A DNA stretch of 64,000 nucleotides. It comes from Orientallactaga sibirica. Taxonomy: Eukaryota; Chordata; Mammalia; Rodentia; Dipodidae. This document shows, piece by piece, positions 1-10,530 of this stretch. Position numbers and translations under genes: made by a program. The DNA lies in contig JAEOAD010000035.1 in assembly GCA_036365145.1 (NCBI GenBank), positions 1,486,001-1,550,000 on the forward strand. The letters run 5' to 3'. Under the pieces are notes generated by a model. It searched no databases. It saw only the letters and a program-made list of their open reading frames with translations, and was not told the DNA's origin. Each line of letters begins with the position of its first letter. The first letter of the stretch is position 1.

Positions 1-203
1 ATCCATCTGTCTATCTATCCATCCATCTACCTATGTATCTATGTATCTATCTACCTATCTGTCCATCCATCTATCTATGTATCTATCTATCCATCCATGT
101 GTCTATCTATATATCTATCCATCCATGTATGTATGTATGTATGTATGTATCTATCTATCTATCCATCCATCTATGTATCTATGTATCTGTCTATCTATCT
201 ATC

Positions 204-236
<33 letters not shown>

Positions 237-311
237 CCTATCTATCTCTCATCTATCTATTCATGTTCTATCATTTATCTAACCATCCATCTAATTATCT
301 ACCATCTATCA
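1..311. repeat. (ATCT/ATCC/ATGT)n tetranucleotide tract
   Basis: About 310 bases of 4-base units, mostly TATC/CATC with a purer (GTAT)n block near 127-150 and a pure (TATC)n block near 205-240. The tract begins before the window, so its full length is unknown. Long open frames across it are a by-product of a unit that rarely makes stop codons; they encode Tyr/Leu/Ser/Ile-rich text and are not genes. Confidence 0.97.
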
Positions 312-3300
312 ATAATTTATTTAGTGTTCCCTTACCTGTTCTATTGGTTTTGTTTCTCTAACATTATTCATTCCAGGACTCTCTCTCTGCCTTTATTTCG
401 CCTATGTCTGGTCACCCCCCTGAAAAAAGCAACAGTAATAACCATTGCCTTCACCACCCATAAGATATTACATTCTACTCTAAAAACAAGTGATTTCCTT
501 CTTCACTTGTATGTCACTTGTATGACATTTGGCTGTCGTTACATATGTAAAAACCATCACAACAGGACTGGGAAAATATTCCTGTCTCTACTGACTTGCC
601 AGCACCACCACGGGCCCACACTTCCTCAGTATCAGCTTAAAAGCAGTGCACATCTAATTCATGATTTTAGAAGTGGTGTTGAAGAACGGGACGACAATAT
701 CCACAAACAGTGATGTCATTTACAACTCCAAAGACATTAACTCTCAGGGGCAGCCATGACATGAGCAGAGTCAAAGGAGATTAATACTGGAGAGATGAGA
801 ACAGGTGGAATTGAGGCCATGACTTCTCATGTCCCCACATGTATACTGCACATGTATGTGAATAACCAGAAACCATGGTACTTTATTGATTGTTTACTTT
901 CCTGAAATTAAAAAAAATAGTCATAAGTTTTCAAAACTTCTAGGTAAATTGATTCTAGCCTGAAACCTTATAACCAACTCTGGTCCCAGCATGGCTTTTT
1001 AAAGCCAATTCACGAATTGCTGAAAAGAAGGATTATATGGAATTGTGCTCCGGTTGTTGCTGTGTTGCAGAGGGAGGGTGGAGAACAAGAGAGGGAGGGA
1101 GGGAGAAGAGAGAGGTGTCAAAACTACAATGATTTTTTTTTAGCTGTTCTTCTGGTGTGAATTATAACAGTGCTTGAATTGGTTATCTTATCCAATATCG
1201 TTTTTCTCCTAATCAGGCTAATCTCAGAGAATACATGAATGTGGAAATAGACATTTTAGCTTGGAATCAGTTATTATAACCATGCTTTTATACAACAAAC
1301 GGCACAGTCAACAAGAAAGTACAGCTTCGGTTGTCTTTTCCCCTTGACCTTCTGATAGAACCAGAAGGGATTGAGTGCTTATGGACATACAAACCGAGTC
1401 AGAGTGCCCCTCCCGGGGTGACTGCAACACCAGGCCTCTGCATCCAGTAACTGTTAGAAGTTCCTTCAGAGAGAACTGCTGGAGCACGCTGGTTGTGTTG
1501 GTGACATTCAGACCCAGTTATTTTGTTGTTGTTGTTGTTGTTGTTGAAATTCACAGCTCCACGGACAGACAAGTCTTTGCTGATGATGAATTTGATCCCT
1601 TTAACATCGCCCCATTCCCAACAGCCCAACAATAAGTAAGTTAGCATGTGATGCCGATGACTTCAACTTCAAAAATTTATGGTGCCTCTTTTTATTCTCG
1701 TCAATTTAAAGAGTTAATGCAACTTCTTGAAAAATCGTTTAAGGGCAATGCGGTTAAGATGTGGGTACATCTCCCAGTCGAAATGTGAGATTTGCTCATA
1801 CACAAAATCAAAATGGGTCATAAAACAGCCACTGAGACCTTTTGCCAATTGTCTGTAAAAAGAGGCCCTAATGACCTACAGCAGGAATCCACATGTGAAG
1901 TCGTAGTTTGCCTCTGGCCCTGGGGAGGCTTTTGGCTTTAAGATTTTTGTCTCCTTGCTGCCAAATGCTAAAGCCAAGTGCATTTCTGTAGCTTTAGACA
2001 CATTTTCATCAATAAAATCTCTTATAAAACAGATCCTGCAAAGGCTAAACTTATCTGCCAAATAGCCAATTAATTATTTTACATCCTTGTTGAACAATGA
2101 AATAATTTATGACGGTAAACGTTTTACCATCACAAATGAGTGTCCTGCAAAGCCCAAGGTCTAGCTTTCAATTAGCAGGAGGGATCCCAATTAGAGATGA
2201 AAAGGAGAAATGTTGCATGTTACAAATCCTCCCCACAGAGAAATAAAACTCCCAATGAACAATGACCCAACTAATTTGAGGGAGTTGGGCTTTCAGAAAA
2301 GCAGATCCTTGTGAAAGCGAAAAGTGCAAACATCACCCAGATTCTGGACTTCTCATTTTCTTCCTTCCCCAATGGTCCTTTCTTTTCATAAGTTGCAGCT
2401 ATTGGGTTTGGGGACTCTCTTGCCCACTGAACTTTCGTGTGCACTAATTCCAGTTCAGACATTCTCCGTGAGTTCCCTCACTTGTTGACACAGTTTCCTG
2501 CGTTGGGCCAATGGGGAATGGTGCCCCTAAATTCTCTTTTTCCCAGAAAAGAAAATGTGAGCTGAAACAGCATTCACACTTTTGATCTGACTTCCTGAGT
2601 AAGGCCAGGTCTGGCGTAGAAGTTGGGGGAAAGGGGTCCTGTAGAAGTGTATGCTTCAGACCCCAGTTGGCTTCTTGGGTTTTATAGTATGCATTATTTA
2701 TAGATAATGATGTCAAACTTCCTGAGCCAGGTCATTAAGAGTCCTATCTATTGCCGCAATCAGAGGGGAGCCGTGTCAGGAGTGGATAGTGGAGGCAGAA
2801 TAAGACTTCTCCTTCAGGGAAAAGAGACTGGAACCTTCCTCCAGTATGAATCTTCTGGTATCTTGTTTAATGGAAAGAGGTAGGAGACATGTAAAAGTCC
2901 TTTGAGTCCATTTCTGATGATAAAACAGAAAACATCTTGGATTGAGAATCCGGTCTTCTCTATTTACTTAATATTTTCAGTACTCCAAATTTTGTTTTCT
3001 GACATCTTAACTTTTGAATTTGTGACTAGTTCAGAATGATGAACCCCTTCTCCCACCAAAAAAACCCCACCCACTCTCAGCTGGATTTATTGGAGGTGAA
3101 TTCCCCTAGGTTGTGAATTTTGACCTTGGAGTCCATAGGGGTCACTCCCATTGGAATTTCTGGAAGCCACGCATTTACATCAGAGACAAAAAATTTGGCT
3201 TGGCTTTTTCCACTTTACCAGGGCAAAATGAAATCCCATCCTGTCAGAAATTTTTTAAGTGAAAAATGTTGGTCAAACATAGAACGTGTGTTTGATTCTT

Positions 3301-3720
3301 GCACCTTCTCCTGTCCCCTGAGAATAAATATCCAGCTGTGCTTTTGGCCAGGCTTCTATCACCGCATCGCTGGCCAAATCAGAATTGTTACGTGACTTCT
3401 TCATAATGGGCCATGACAAAGGGGCCTCAGAGGAACCTGGGTGTAATTTTCTATCTAAGTACATGGTCCAATCTACAAAAGAATTTGTATTTACAAATCA
3501 GGTGAATTAAGTGGGATATAAATCTGTTAAGAAAATATTTTCAATGTATTAGTGGAATAACTATAGACTCCTTTAATAATGGACTCCTGTAATACTTACT
3601 CACTCCACATCAGACTTCTGTGAATGCGATATCTAGAAAGAACTTCACAAAGCCATTGATTCCTAGTAGAATTGTTATGAAGTCATCCATAAACTCCTTT
3701 AAGCAAGTTGTTCTTAAAAA
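312..3720. other. Unique non-coding stretch, no gene seen
   Basis: Apart from a purine-rich patch near 1070-1115 and a (TTG)n run at about 1520-1546, no repeat family or exon is recognisable. The short open frames here are under 100 codons, overlap on both strands and show no known domain. The frame at 1375-1635 contains only a polyvaline run from the (TTG)n tract. Confidence 0.6.
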
Positions 3721-3754
3721 ATTTTTTTTTGAAATTCCCAGGTATGAGGATGTT

Positions 3755-4110
3755 CAATTCCAGTGCCTACATAAAAAGGCAGGAGTGGCTGAGCACTCTT
3801 GTCACCCTCCGGCTGAGGAGGGAGGAGACAGGAGGACCTCTGAGGCTTGGAGTGGATGAGCCCTCCTGTAACCCTAGGGCTGAGAAGGAGGAGACAGGAG
3901 GCTTGTTTTTCAGCCAGTCTGGCTTCTGGTCAAAGACTGTAGGCTCTTGGTTAAATGAGAGACTGTCTCAAGGATATCAGGCAGAAGAGTGACGGAGGGA
4001 CATTTGATGTTTTCCTCTGGCCCTTGCACATGTATGCATAGCATGTGTACATCTGCATGCCTACATGCACATACTACATACAACATACATGCAACAAAAA
4101 AAAAAAAAGA
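3755..4110 (+). repeat. B4/B2-like SINE with internal 67-bp duplication
   Basis: The body contains the rodent SINE phrases 'cctgtaaccctagggctgag' and 'gatgttttcctctggccc', followed by a CATG/CACA-rich 3' part and an A-run at 4096-4109. A block starting at 3782 (ggagtggctgagc) is repeated at 3849 (ggagtggatgagc), so about 60 bases are present twice. The family name is from memory of rodent B2/B4-type elements. Confidence 0.6.
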
Positions 4111-4170
4111 AATTTATAGGTCTGAAACAAATAAACCCCAATAAAACAAGAGCTTATGAATTATAAAAGG

Positions 4171-4179
4171 ATTCCTTTT

Positions 4180-4215
<36 letters not shown>

Positions 4216-4235
4216 AGGCAAGCCCAACAGACTGG
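4171..4235 (-). repeat. Poly-T tract with B1 tail scrap
   Basis: A run of more than 30 T is followed by about 20 bases (gaggcaagcccaacagac) resembling the end of an antisense B1 copy. It is then met by the T-rich tail of the next SINE. It is best read as a heavily truncated B1 on the minus strand. Confidence 0.45.
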
Positions 4236-4470
4236 CTTTTTTTTTTTTTTTTTTAATGTGAGAAAGCAAGAGTGAGTAAGAGAAAGAGAGAGAGAGTATG
4301 AGAGAGAATTGGCTTGCCATGGCCTCCAGCCGCTATAATAGTGTTCCAGATGTGTGCACCCCCTCGTGTGCATGTACAACCTTGCGTCACTTAGTGCATC
4401 TGGCTTATGTGACCTGGAGAGTCAAACATGAGTAAGTGCTTAAACCACTGAGCCATTTCTCCAGCTCATC
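4236..4470 (-). repeat. tRNA-headed SINE, short form
   Basis: On the plus strand it runs from an antisense A-tail (T-run), through a GAGA-rich segment and 'catggcctccagccgctat', to the antisense tRNA-like head 'ccactgagccatttctccag'. It is diverged from younger copies in the window: box B is poorly preserved (gtcaaacatga). Confidence 0.85.
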
Positions 4471-4479
4471 TTTTCTTTT

Positions 4480-4896
4480 ATCTATTTATTTTTTATTGAG
4501 AGGCCTGCCCCTTCCCTCCACTATGCCCCTTGGCTCCCGAGTTCTTAGTTTCCTCAATCTTTTAAATTGTTTTCTTTATTTCCAGTTTGTTGGTTTCTGA
4601 TTTGATCTTAATAATTTCTTTCCATTTGGTACTTTTGGAATTGGACTCTTCTTGCCTTTCCAGCACCTTCAAATGCATATTTAAGTTGTTTACTTGAGAC
4701 CTCTCTGTCTTTATAACTTAGACATTTAGTACTATGAGTTTCCCTCTTAGAACTGCATTCATTGTGTGCATAAGTTTGGTATGTTGTGTTTTTATTGTTA
4801 TTAAGTTTGATAAGTTTATGGATTTCCTTTCTGATTTCTTTAACAATTCATTCATTGTTTAATAATGAGCTGTTCAGTCTCCAGGAGTTTTCATGT
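4480..4896 (-). pseudogene. L1 ORF2 fragment (endonuclease-RT linker)
   Basis: Read on the minus strand, this is the region between the endonuclease and reverse transcriptase of a LINE-1 ORF2. Recognisable pieces are a W-R-L-N-S-S-L-L-N-N string near 4890-4860, a 'TYQT' then 'VLRGKLIVLN'-like string near 4770-4730, and a 'KEIIKIKSETN'-like string near 4630-4590. Stops and frame changes break it. It continues the L1 at 6597-8520; the MaLR element separates the two parts. The reverse transcriptase itself is absent, the copy ending near 4480 against a SINE. Confidence 0.8.
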
Positions 4897-5243
4897 TGTG
4901 GTGGTTTGATTCAGGTGTCCCCCATAAACTTAGGTGTTCTGAATACTAGGTTCCCAGCTGATGGTGATTTGGAAATTAATGCCTCTTGCAGGCAGTGTAT
5001 TGTTGAGGGTGGGCATGTGGGTATTATAGCCAGTTTTCCCTTGACAGTGGTAGGTACACTCTCTTGTTGCTGTTGTCCACCTGATGTTGGCCAGGAGGTG
5101 ATGTCTACCCTCTGCTCATGCCATCATTTTCCCTGCCATCATGGAGCTTCCCCTTGAGTCTTTAAGGCAAAATAAACATTTTTTCCCACCAAGCTGCTCT
5201 TGGTTGGGTGATTTCTGCCAGCAACGTGAACCTGACTGCAACA
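4897..5243 (+). repeat. 5' LTR of the MaLR element
   Basis: It opens with TGTGGTGGTTTGATTCAGG and closes with ACTGCAACA. An AATAAA polyadenylation signal lies at 5171-5176 and is followed by a T-rich stretch. The same 3' half recurs alone at 47720-47867. Length is about 347 bases, usual for this LTR class. Confidence 0.85.
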
Positions 5244-5250
5244 GTAAAGT

Positions 5251-5271
5251 TTGTACCAGAGGAGTGTGATT
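5251..5271 (+). other. Degraded primer-binding site, tRNA-Leu(UAA) type
   Basis: Seven bases after the LTR is 'ttgtaccagaggagtgtgat'. It matches the complement of the 3' end of tRNA-Leu(UAA), TGGTACCAGGAGTGGGG, apart from a G-to-T change, one extra base and one further change. Leucine-tRNA priming is the defining trait of ERVL and its MaLR relatives. The comparison uses the tRNA end from memory. Confidence 0.65.
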
Positions 5272-6545
5272 GCTGTTAGACACCTGACTATGTGGCTTTG
5301 GCTTTTTGAAGCTGATTTTCAAGAGGAATGTGGAAGGATTTGAAACCTTGTCCTAAGAGACACCATGCAGTGCTGTAAGTACAGCTGGATGGACTATTCT
5401 GGTCAGAGTTGAAAGACCCAAATGCAGTAAGAACTATGAACTGTGAGGTTTGGCTTATGAGGGTGAGAAAGAGCTTTGCCTGAACTGAGCTAGAAGCAGT
5501 TTGTGTGAGAGACTTGCTGTTATGGCTATGTCCTGAGAAGTTGTGCATGGTTGCTTTGTGTAGAAATGGACTGGTGTGTGCAGAGGGATGTGGCATGGAA
5601 AAAAAATGAAATCTTTGGGTGAAACTGCTCCTTGTTCAGCTGCAATTTAGAGTGTACAACCATGAGACTTGGGCCAGCTGACCTGCATTGGGACAATAGA
5701 AAGAATGCCGTGTCTTTTGAAGGGGACTGAATGCTCAAGGAATGTCCTATTCTTCAACGTCTGCTTTATTCCATTAACAAATTGGCACACCTGGTATTAT
5801 GGAGTATAAGAAATGCAGGAAAGAGAGGGTCATTGAGTTTGCAATGCAGTCTTGTGTTTTGGAAGTGGCCATGGGCAGTGTGAAGCAAGTTTGCTGGATG
5901 CCTGCATGGAGACCCAATGGAGGCTTGAAGATGAAATGTGGGTTGTAGTAGAGACCCAGTAGAGATGCCAGGATCACGAGAGGGTTCCTAAGCAGAGCTG
6001 CCAGGCATGGATGAAGTTTTCCAGGACTGTGAGTAGCCTAGCTGGAAGGGTGGAATTGGAACTCCAGAGACTTGTTGCTGGTTAGAATTACTGGACTTGG
6101 AGATTTGTCACTGGCTAGAGTTGATAGAGTTGGAGCTGTAGAACTTGATGTTTGCCCTGGTTGTTTTAAATCTTGTATTGGTTTAATATTTCTTTGCTAT
6201 ACCCAGTGCCATCTTTTGTAGTGTGAAGGTTTATTCTGTGTCATTATGGGTCTCTTGGGGATTTTTTTTTTTTTTTTGGTATTATGGCTCAGTTAAAAGA
6301 CCTTGAATTATGGGAATGTTTGAACATCATTAGGATTGATAAAAACTATGGAGACTTTAAAAGTTGGACTGAATGTATTGCATTTCACGTCATGGATGGT
6401 TATCAGTTTATAAGGGCCAGGGGTGTAATGTGGTGGTTTGATTCAGGTGTTCCCCATAAACTTAGGTGTTTTGAATGATAGGTTCCCAGCTGATAGCGAT
6501 TTGGGAATTAACACCTCTTGCAGGCAGTGTATTGTTGGGGGTGGG

Positions 6546-6595
6546 TCTTTGGCTTTGTAGGCAAATGCCTTAACTGCTAAGCCATCCCTCCAGCA
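6546..6595 (-). repeat. tRNA-headed SINE scrap
   Basis: 'ggctttgtaggcaaatgcc' followed by 'taagccatccctccagc' is the antisense 5' head of the short SINE, without its body. It directly joins the truncated 3' LTR to the L1, marking a deletion junction rather than a simple insertion. Confidence 0.75.
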
Positions 6596-6596
6596 T

Positions 6597-7283
6597 GCAT
6601 TGTGGTCAAATTTAATACAGGGAATTATGTCATTTTTTTCTCAATTTGTGGAGATATTCTTTATGTCCTAATATATGGTCTATTTGGAGAAGATTTCATG
6701 AGCTTCTGAGAATGTGTATTCAGTAGAATTAAGGTGAATGTTCTATAGATTCTGTTAAGTCCATTTGATCAATGGTGTGGTTTAGCTGCATTGTTTCTCT
6801 GTTTATTTGCTGCTGAGAGGATCTGCCTATTGATGGTAGTGTGGTGTTAGTCTCCTACTATTATTGTATTAGGATTTACATCTGTTTTTTGCCTAGTAAA
6901 TGTTGTTTTATATAAAATTATGTGCTGCTTTGTTTGGTGTATAAAATTTATGATTATATCTGCATGGTCAATTATTCCTTTAATGAGTATGAAGAAGCTT
7001 TCTTTATCTCTTTTGATTGCTTTTGGTTCAAAGTCAGTTTTGTCCAAAATAAACACAGGTACTCCAGCTTGTTTTGTGATTACATTTGCTTGGGAAATAT
7101 TCTTCCGTCCTCTCACCCTAAGAAGGTACATCCATCTTTAATTGTAAGGTGGGTTTCTTGTAGACAACAAGTTAATGAACCCAGCTTCCTGATCCAGCCT
7201 GTTAACCTGTGTCTTTTTATTGGGGAATGGAGGCCATTTATGTTCAGAGTTACAGTTGTGAGGTGTGAGTTAATCCCTGTCAT
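6597..7283 (-). pseudogene. L1 ORF2 endonuclease domain, broken
   Basis: The likely ORF2 start is the minus-strand ATG at 7283-7281, followed by a typical L1 N-terminus (TLNINGLHSPIKRHR) and a CLQETHLTIKD string carrying the Q-E-T metal-site motif of the APE-type endonuclease. Later text includes 'FPKQ', 'NTIIVGD' (near 6850) and, close to 6600, 'FDHN', the S-D-H-N position with S changed to F. Stops and at least one frame change between about 7130 and 7100 show it is dead. Interrupted after this point by the MaLR element and a deletion of about 15-20 codons. Confidence 0.88.
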
Positions 7284-7539
7284 GTTGATGGTTTTGTGGA
7301 ATTTGTTGTTATCTTAGTCTTTGCATGCTTTTATGACCAATCTAGTTCTGTTTGTTTCTTTTTCTCCCCTCTTGTGCCTGTTGGTTAATCTCCTGAGGGT
7401 GGGGCATCCATGTGGTTTTCTGTGTAGGGCTGGTTTGGTGCTCATGTAATCAAACAGCTGATGTCCTCAAGTTCCAAACCTCTGTCCTCAGTGTTGATTG
7501 TCTATTCTGCCGGTGAGGCTTTCTTGGGAACCTTTTAAG

Positions 7540-8195
7540 TGGGTTATTGCATTTCTGTCTTCCGTTAGGTTTTTCTTCACTATTTCCTCTCTTCATTAAA
7601 TTCCATATTCATTTCTTGACTGGACCGTTTTACTGTCTCTCGGAGTTCACTTTTGCATTTGGGTATGTCCTCCTAGAGCTTGTTCCATTGGCTCACAAGC
7701 TTGTCTATTTGTTGATTCTCCTCAAATCCTTTAGCCTCCTGTGATTTCCTTCTGGTTGTTTGCGAGTTCATTAAGCCATCTATAGAGCAGTGCTTCCTGG
7801 TTTTCTTTGGTTTCCTTCAGCCACTTACTAAGATGTTCTTGTTAAGAATCTTAGATCTCCTTCATCCATCTGTCTTTGAATCCTTTTTGTTGTCTTTCTT
7901 CCAACTCACTGAGCCAAACTTCGATTTGCATTTTGAATTCTTTTTGCCAATTTTCTTCCATTTCCTTCAGCCATCCTTGGAGTTCCTGTTTGTTTCCTCT
8001 TTGTCCTATTTCTTCCCATTCAGCAAGCCATTTGCTCATGGTTTCATTAACTTTGTTTCGCATTCTTGTTGAGCCTTCATTCTGGGTTTCTATGTCTTGG
8101 TTTCCTCTAAGCTTTCATTGGAGGCTTCCATTGTGGAAGAAGGTGATCTTGGTGGGGATCCTTTGCTGGAACTTATTGCCCTGGGGTCTGCCCAT
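7540..8195 (-). pseudogene. L1 ORF1 coiled-coil region, broken
   Basis: Minus-strand text from a probable start at 8195 leads into a long heptad-rich, Glu/Lys/Gln/Trp-rich segment at 8063-7851, an L1 ORF1 coiled coil. Repeated 'W...E...E' phrases suggest internal tandem repetition of the coil. ORF1 protein is the RNA-binding trimer of the L1 particle. Here the frame is interrupted, and the C-terminal RNA-binding part (towards 7540) is hard to recognise. Confidence 0.7.
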
Positions 8196-8520
8196 CTTGA
8201 CTTCAGCTGTCTCACTGAGGATGCAGACTAGCAGCTCTTGTATAGACTGTGTTGGGTAGCATGGTCTAAATTGATCAAAGTGGGTGTGGGATTGAAGACT
8301 GTCCTCTGGATTGGGGAGGGTGCACTTGAGCCTGAATAGGATCTCCTTTGAGTGGGTTTCCTCTGGACAATTCCGAGGAAGACCCTGGGAGACCTAGCTT
8401 TGATAGTATCTGAGCTGGGTGCTTCAAGCTCAGCCTCTTCTCACAATGCTCACAATGGCGTGCATCATGACTCTACTCCTTGTCTCTCTTGTGCTGGCCT
8501 TGCCATCCCAGAAAGATTGT
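8196..8520 (-). promoter_or_regulatory. L1 5' UTR remnant
   Basis: This sequence lies immediately upstream (minus strand) of the presumed ORF1 start and ends against a B3-like SINE. It is GC-richer than its surroundings. It would have held the internal L1 promoter, but no specific factor site is claimed. Assignment is by position. Confidence 0.5.
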
Positions 8521-8524
8521 TTTC

Positions 8525-8525
<1 letters not shown>

Positions 8526-8565
<40 letters not shown>

Positions 8566-8874
8566 ACGTGCATGTCATGGTGTCACATGTGTTGCATGCA
8601 TGTGGATGCCAACAGTCTTCATTGGGTGTTTCCCCCAGTATCTTTCTACCTTATTTTTTTGAGACTGAATCTTTCATTGAATCTAGCTCACTGATTTGGC
8701 TAGAGTAGCTAGCCATCAAGCCCTAGGGATCATCCTGTCTCCACCTCTCCACCACTAAGTTTCATAGGCATGCACACCACCAAGGCTGGCTTTTATGTGG
8801 GTGCTGTGGATCCAGACTCATGTCCTTTTGTTTGCATAGCACTTTACCCACTGTGCCATCTGCCCAGTCCCAGG
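8526..8874 (-). repeat. B3-like SINE with (TG)n end
   Basis: (TG)n at 8526-8564 is followed by antisense B3 phrases: 'ttttttgagactgaatctt', 'agccctagggatcatcctgt', 'gtgggtgctgtggatccaga' and the antisense tRNA-like head 'ctgtgccatctgcccagtcc'. Diverged and therefore old. Confidence 0.75.
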
Positions 8875-9130
8875 GGGAATATTCTTAGGCAAACATAATG
8901 TTATGAAACCTCTGACGTGTTCACACTGCTTTCATACATTTAGCTCGTCTGTCTCAGATGTGGTGGTCTAGATGGCTTCCACACACATTTGGTTCCAGCT
9001 GTTCTGGAGGCTCAGAAGCCCAGGGTTACAGGACCTGGAGGTCTAGGGTCCGATGACGGCTGCCTCCTAGTTTGAAGATGACCCTCTCATTCTCTCATGG
9101 CAGAGAAAGATGTTTGGAGGTTTAATGACA

Positions 9131-9244
9131 GTTTTGTTTTGAGTCACAGTCTTGCCGTGTAGTCAAAACTGGCCTGGGATTTTAGATCATGCCGCTTCCA
9201 CCTCCAGAGGGCTGGGATTATGAGCGTGTGCACCAAATCCAGCT
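9131..9244 (-). repeat. B1-like SINE, diverged
   Basis: Antisense B1 order is visible: 'gttttgagtcacagtcttgc', 'gtcaaaactggcctgggat', 'gctgggattatgagcgtgtg'. It stops at 'aatccagctt'. Confidence 0.75.
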
Positions 9245-9356
9245 TGTGTCTTTTCTTATGAGAACAACCAACCCCATTCATGAGGTCTCGACCCTCACTA
9301 CCTAATTACTTCCCTAAAATTCTACCTCCTAATCTCCCTCATACTAAAGATTAGTC

Positions 9357-9681
9357 TTTGTTAGAGCAACCTTCTCATTTTTGGACCAAAAGCAGCGTAG
9401 GGAAGAAAAGGGTTTGTTTTGGTTTATAGTCTCAAGGAGTCATTTCATGATAGCAGGTCAAGCAGAGGCTGGGCATCACATCTCGTCACATATCTGTGTG
9501 GATGTCATCTAAGTACTGGGCCTGGAGCTGCTAAAACGCAAAGACCCCCCCCTAATGACACACCTCCTGTATCAGGGTGACACCGCCCAAAGGCTGTACC
9601 CGCTGGGGACTGAGTATGAGCCTTAATCACAAATACAGGAGGCTATGAAGGGCATTGTACATTCAAACCACCTCAAGCTTC
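9357..9681 (-). repeat. MaLR LTR, solo
   Basis: The reverse complement begins 'ggtggtttgaatgtacaatg' and continues with 'cagtccccagcgggtac', 'aggaggtgtgtcattag' and an AAACAAACCC A-rich segment near the polyadenylation region, then ends in TTTTGGTCC-type sequence. This is the order of ORR1/MaLR LTRs. No interior or partner LTR is present. Confidence 0.7.
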
Positions 9682-10039
9682 TATAATTTTGAGTTGACAC
9701 AAGCATTCAGTCCATAGCAATGAGACAGGGTAAACAGGAGCTTTGCTGGGGGAAGGCTCTGGAAGAGCAAGGTGCCCATTTCCTCTTTGGCCTTTGAGGT
9801 TCCTCCATGAACCTGCAGTTCCATCTTTAGTTTAGAAGCACACTGAAAGTCAAGCAGTGTTTCACTGGCATGTCTTCTGCCTGGATCATTTGGTTTCTTG
9901 TTTTCACCATCACCATCTGAAGGAGGCATTAGCCCTCTGGAACTCTAGTGACTATTTAGATAGAGATCTTAACAGGGCACATTAGAGGGCAAAGCTTTGA
10001 GCCTTGAGAAAAGACTTTCACAAGTGATTGACAGCTCCA

Positions 10040-10138
10040 TTTTTTCTTTCTTTTCTTTTCTTTTCTTTTCTTTTCTTTTCTTTTCTTCTCTTCTCTTCTC
10101 TTCTCTTCTCTTCTTTTCTCTTCTTTTCTTCTCTTTTC
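10040..10138. repeat. 99-nt pure pyrimidine tract (TTTTC/TCTTC)n
   Basis: Every base from 10040 to 10138 is C or T. It begins as (TTTTC)n and changes to (TTCTC)n. It is the expanded antisense A-tail of the adjacent SINE. Confidence 0.95.
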
Positions 10139-10382
10139 AGAGAGAGACAGAAAGAGAGGGAGAGGAAGACAGACAGAGATGAGCACGCCAGCAGCTTCTC
10201 AGCTGCTGTGAACAAAATCCAGATGCGTGCGCCCCCTTTTGGTCAAGTGCGGCATTGAGCCCTTGCGTCACTTTGCATCTGGCTAAATGTGGGACCTGGA
10301 GATTGGAACCGCTGGAGGTTGGAACCAGCGTTCTTAGGCTTAGGAGGCAGGCGCCTTAACCACTAAGCCATCTCCCCAGCCC
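10139..10382 (-). repeat. tRNA-headed SINE, long form
   Basis: From the plus-strand left: 'agagagagacagaaagagag', 'gcagcttctcagctgctgtg', 'gcccccttttggtcaagtgc', then a doubled box-B module (ggagattggaacc and ggaggttggaacc) and 'aaccactaagccatctcccc'. It is inserted at the A-tail of the neighbouring antisense B1. Confidence 0.93.
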
Positions 10383-10383
10383 A

Positions 10384-10516
10384 ATTTTTTGAGGTAGAGT
10401 CTCCCTCTAGCCCAGGCTGACCTGGAATTAGTCTCAGGGTAGCCTTGAACTCTCAGTGATCCTCCTACCTCTGCATCCCAAGTGCTGGGATTAAAGGCGT
10501 GTGCCACACTTGGCTG
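10384..10516 (-). repeat. B1-like SINE
   Basis: Antisense B1: 'gaggtagagtctccctctag', 'caggctgacctggaattag', 'gtgctgggattaaaggcgtg'. The flanks 'cagctccatttt' (10032-10043) and 'cagctccatttc' (from 10517) enclose this B1 together with the long SINE, so the target-site duplication belongs to the B1 and the long SINE entered its tail later. Confidence 0.9.
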
Positions 10517-10530
10517 GCAGCTCCATTTCT

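Larger units (their letters stand above)
4897..6545 (+). mobile_element. MaLR-type non-autonomous LTR retrotransposon
   Basis: The layout is LTR (4897-5243), spacer, a degraded primer-binding site at 5251-5271, about 1.2 kb of non-coding interior, and the first ~117 bases of a second LTR (6429-6545). The interior has no gag or pol reading frame, as is usual for ERVL-MaLR elements such as the mouse ORR1/MT group, which rely on ERVL enzymes. The two LTRs differ at roughly ten positions over about 113 aligned bases. The 3' LTR is cut short and followed by a SINE scrap. The element sits inside, and opposite to, a minus-strand L1. Confidence 0.85.

Noticed and set aside
33..713. Open frame of 226 codons at the window start
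   Set aside because: Most of it is translation of the (ATCT)n tract, which rarely makes stops; the rest has no known domain.
10018..10258. Overlapping frames rich in Phe/Ser/Leu or Lys/Glu/Arg
   Set aside because: They are translations of the homopyrimidine tract and the adjacent SINE.
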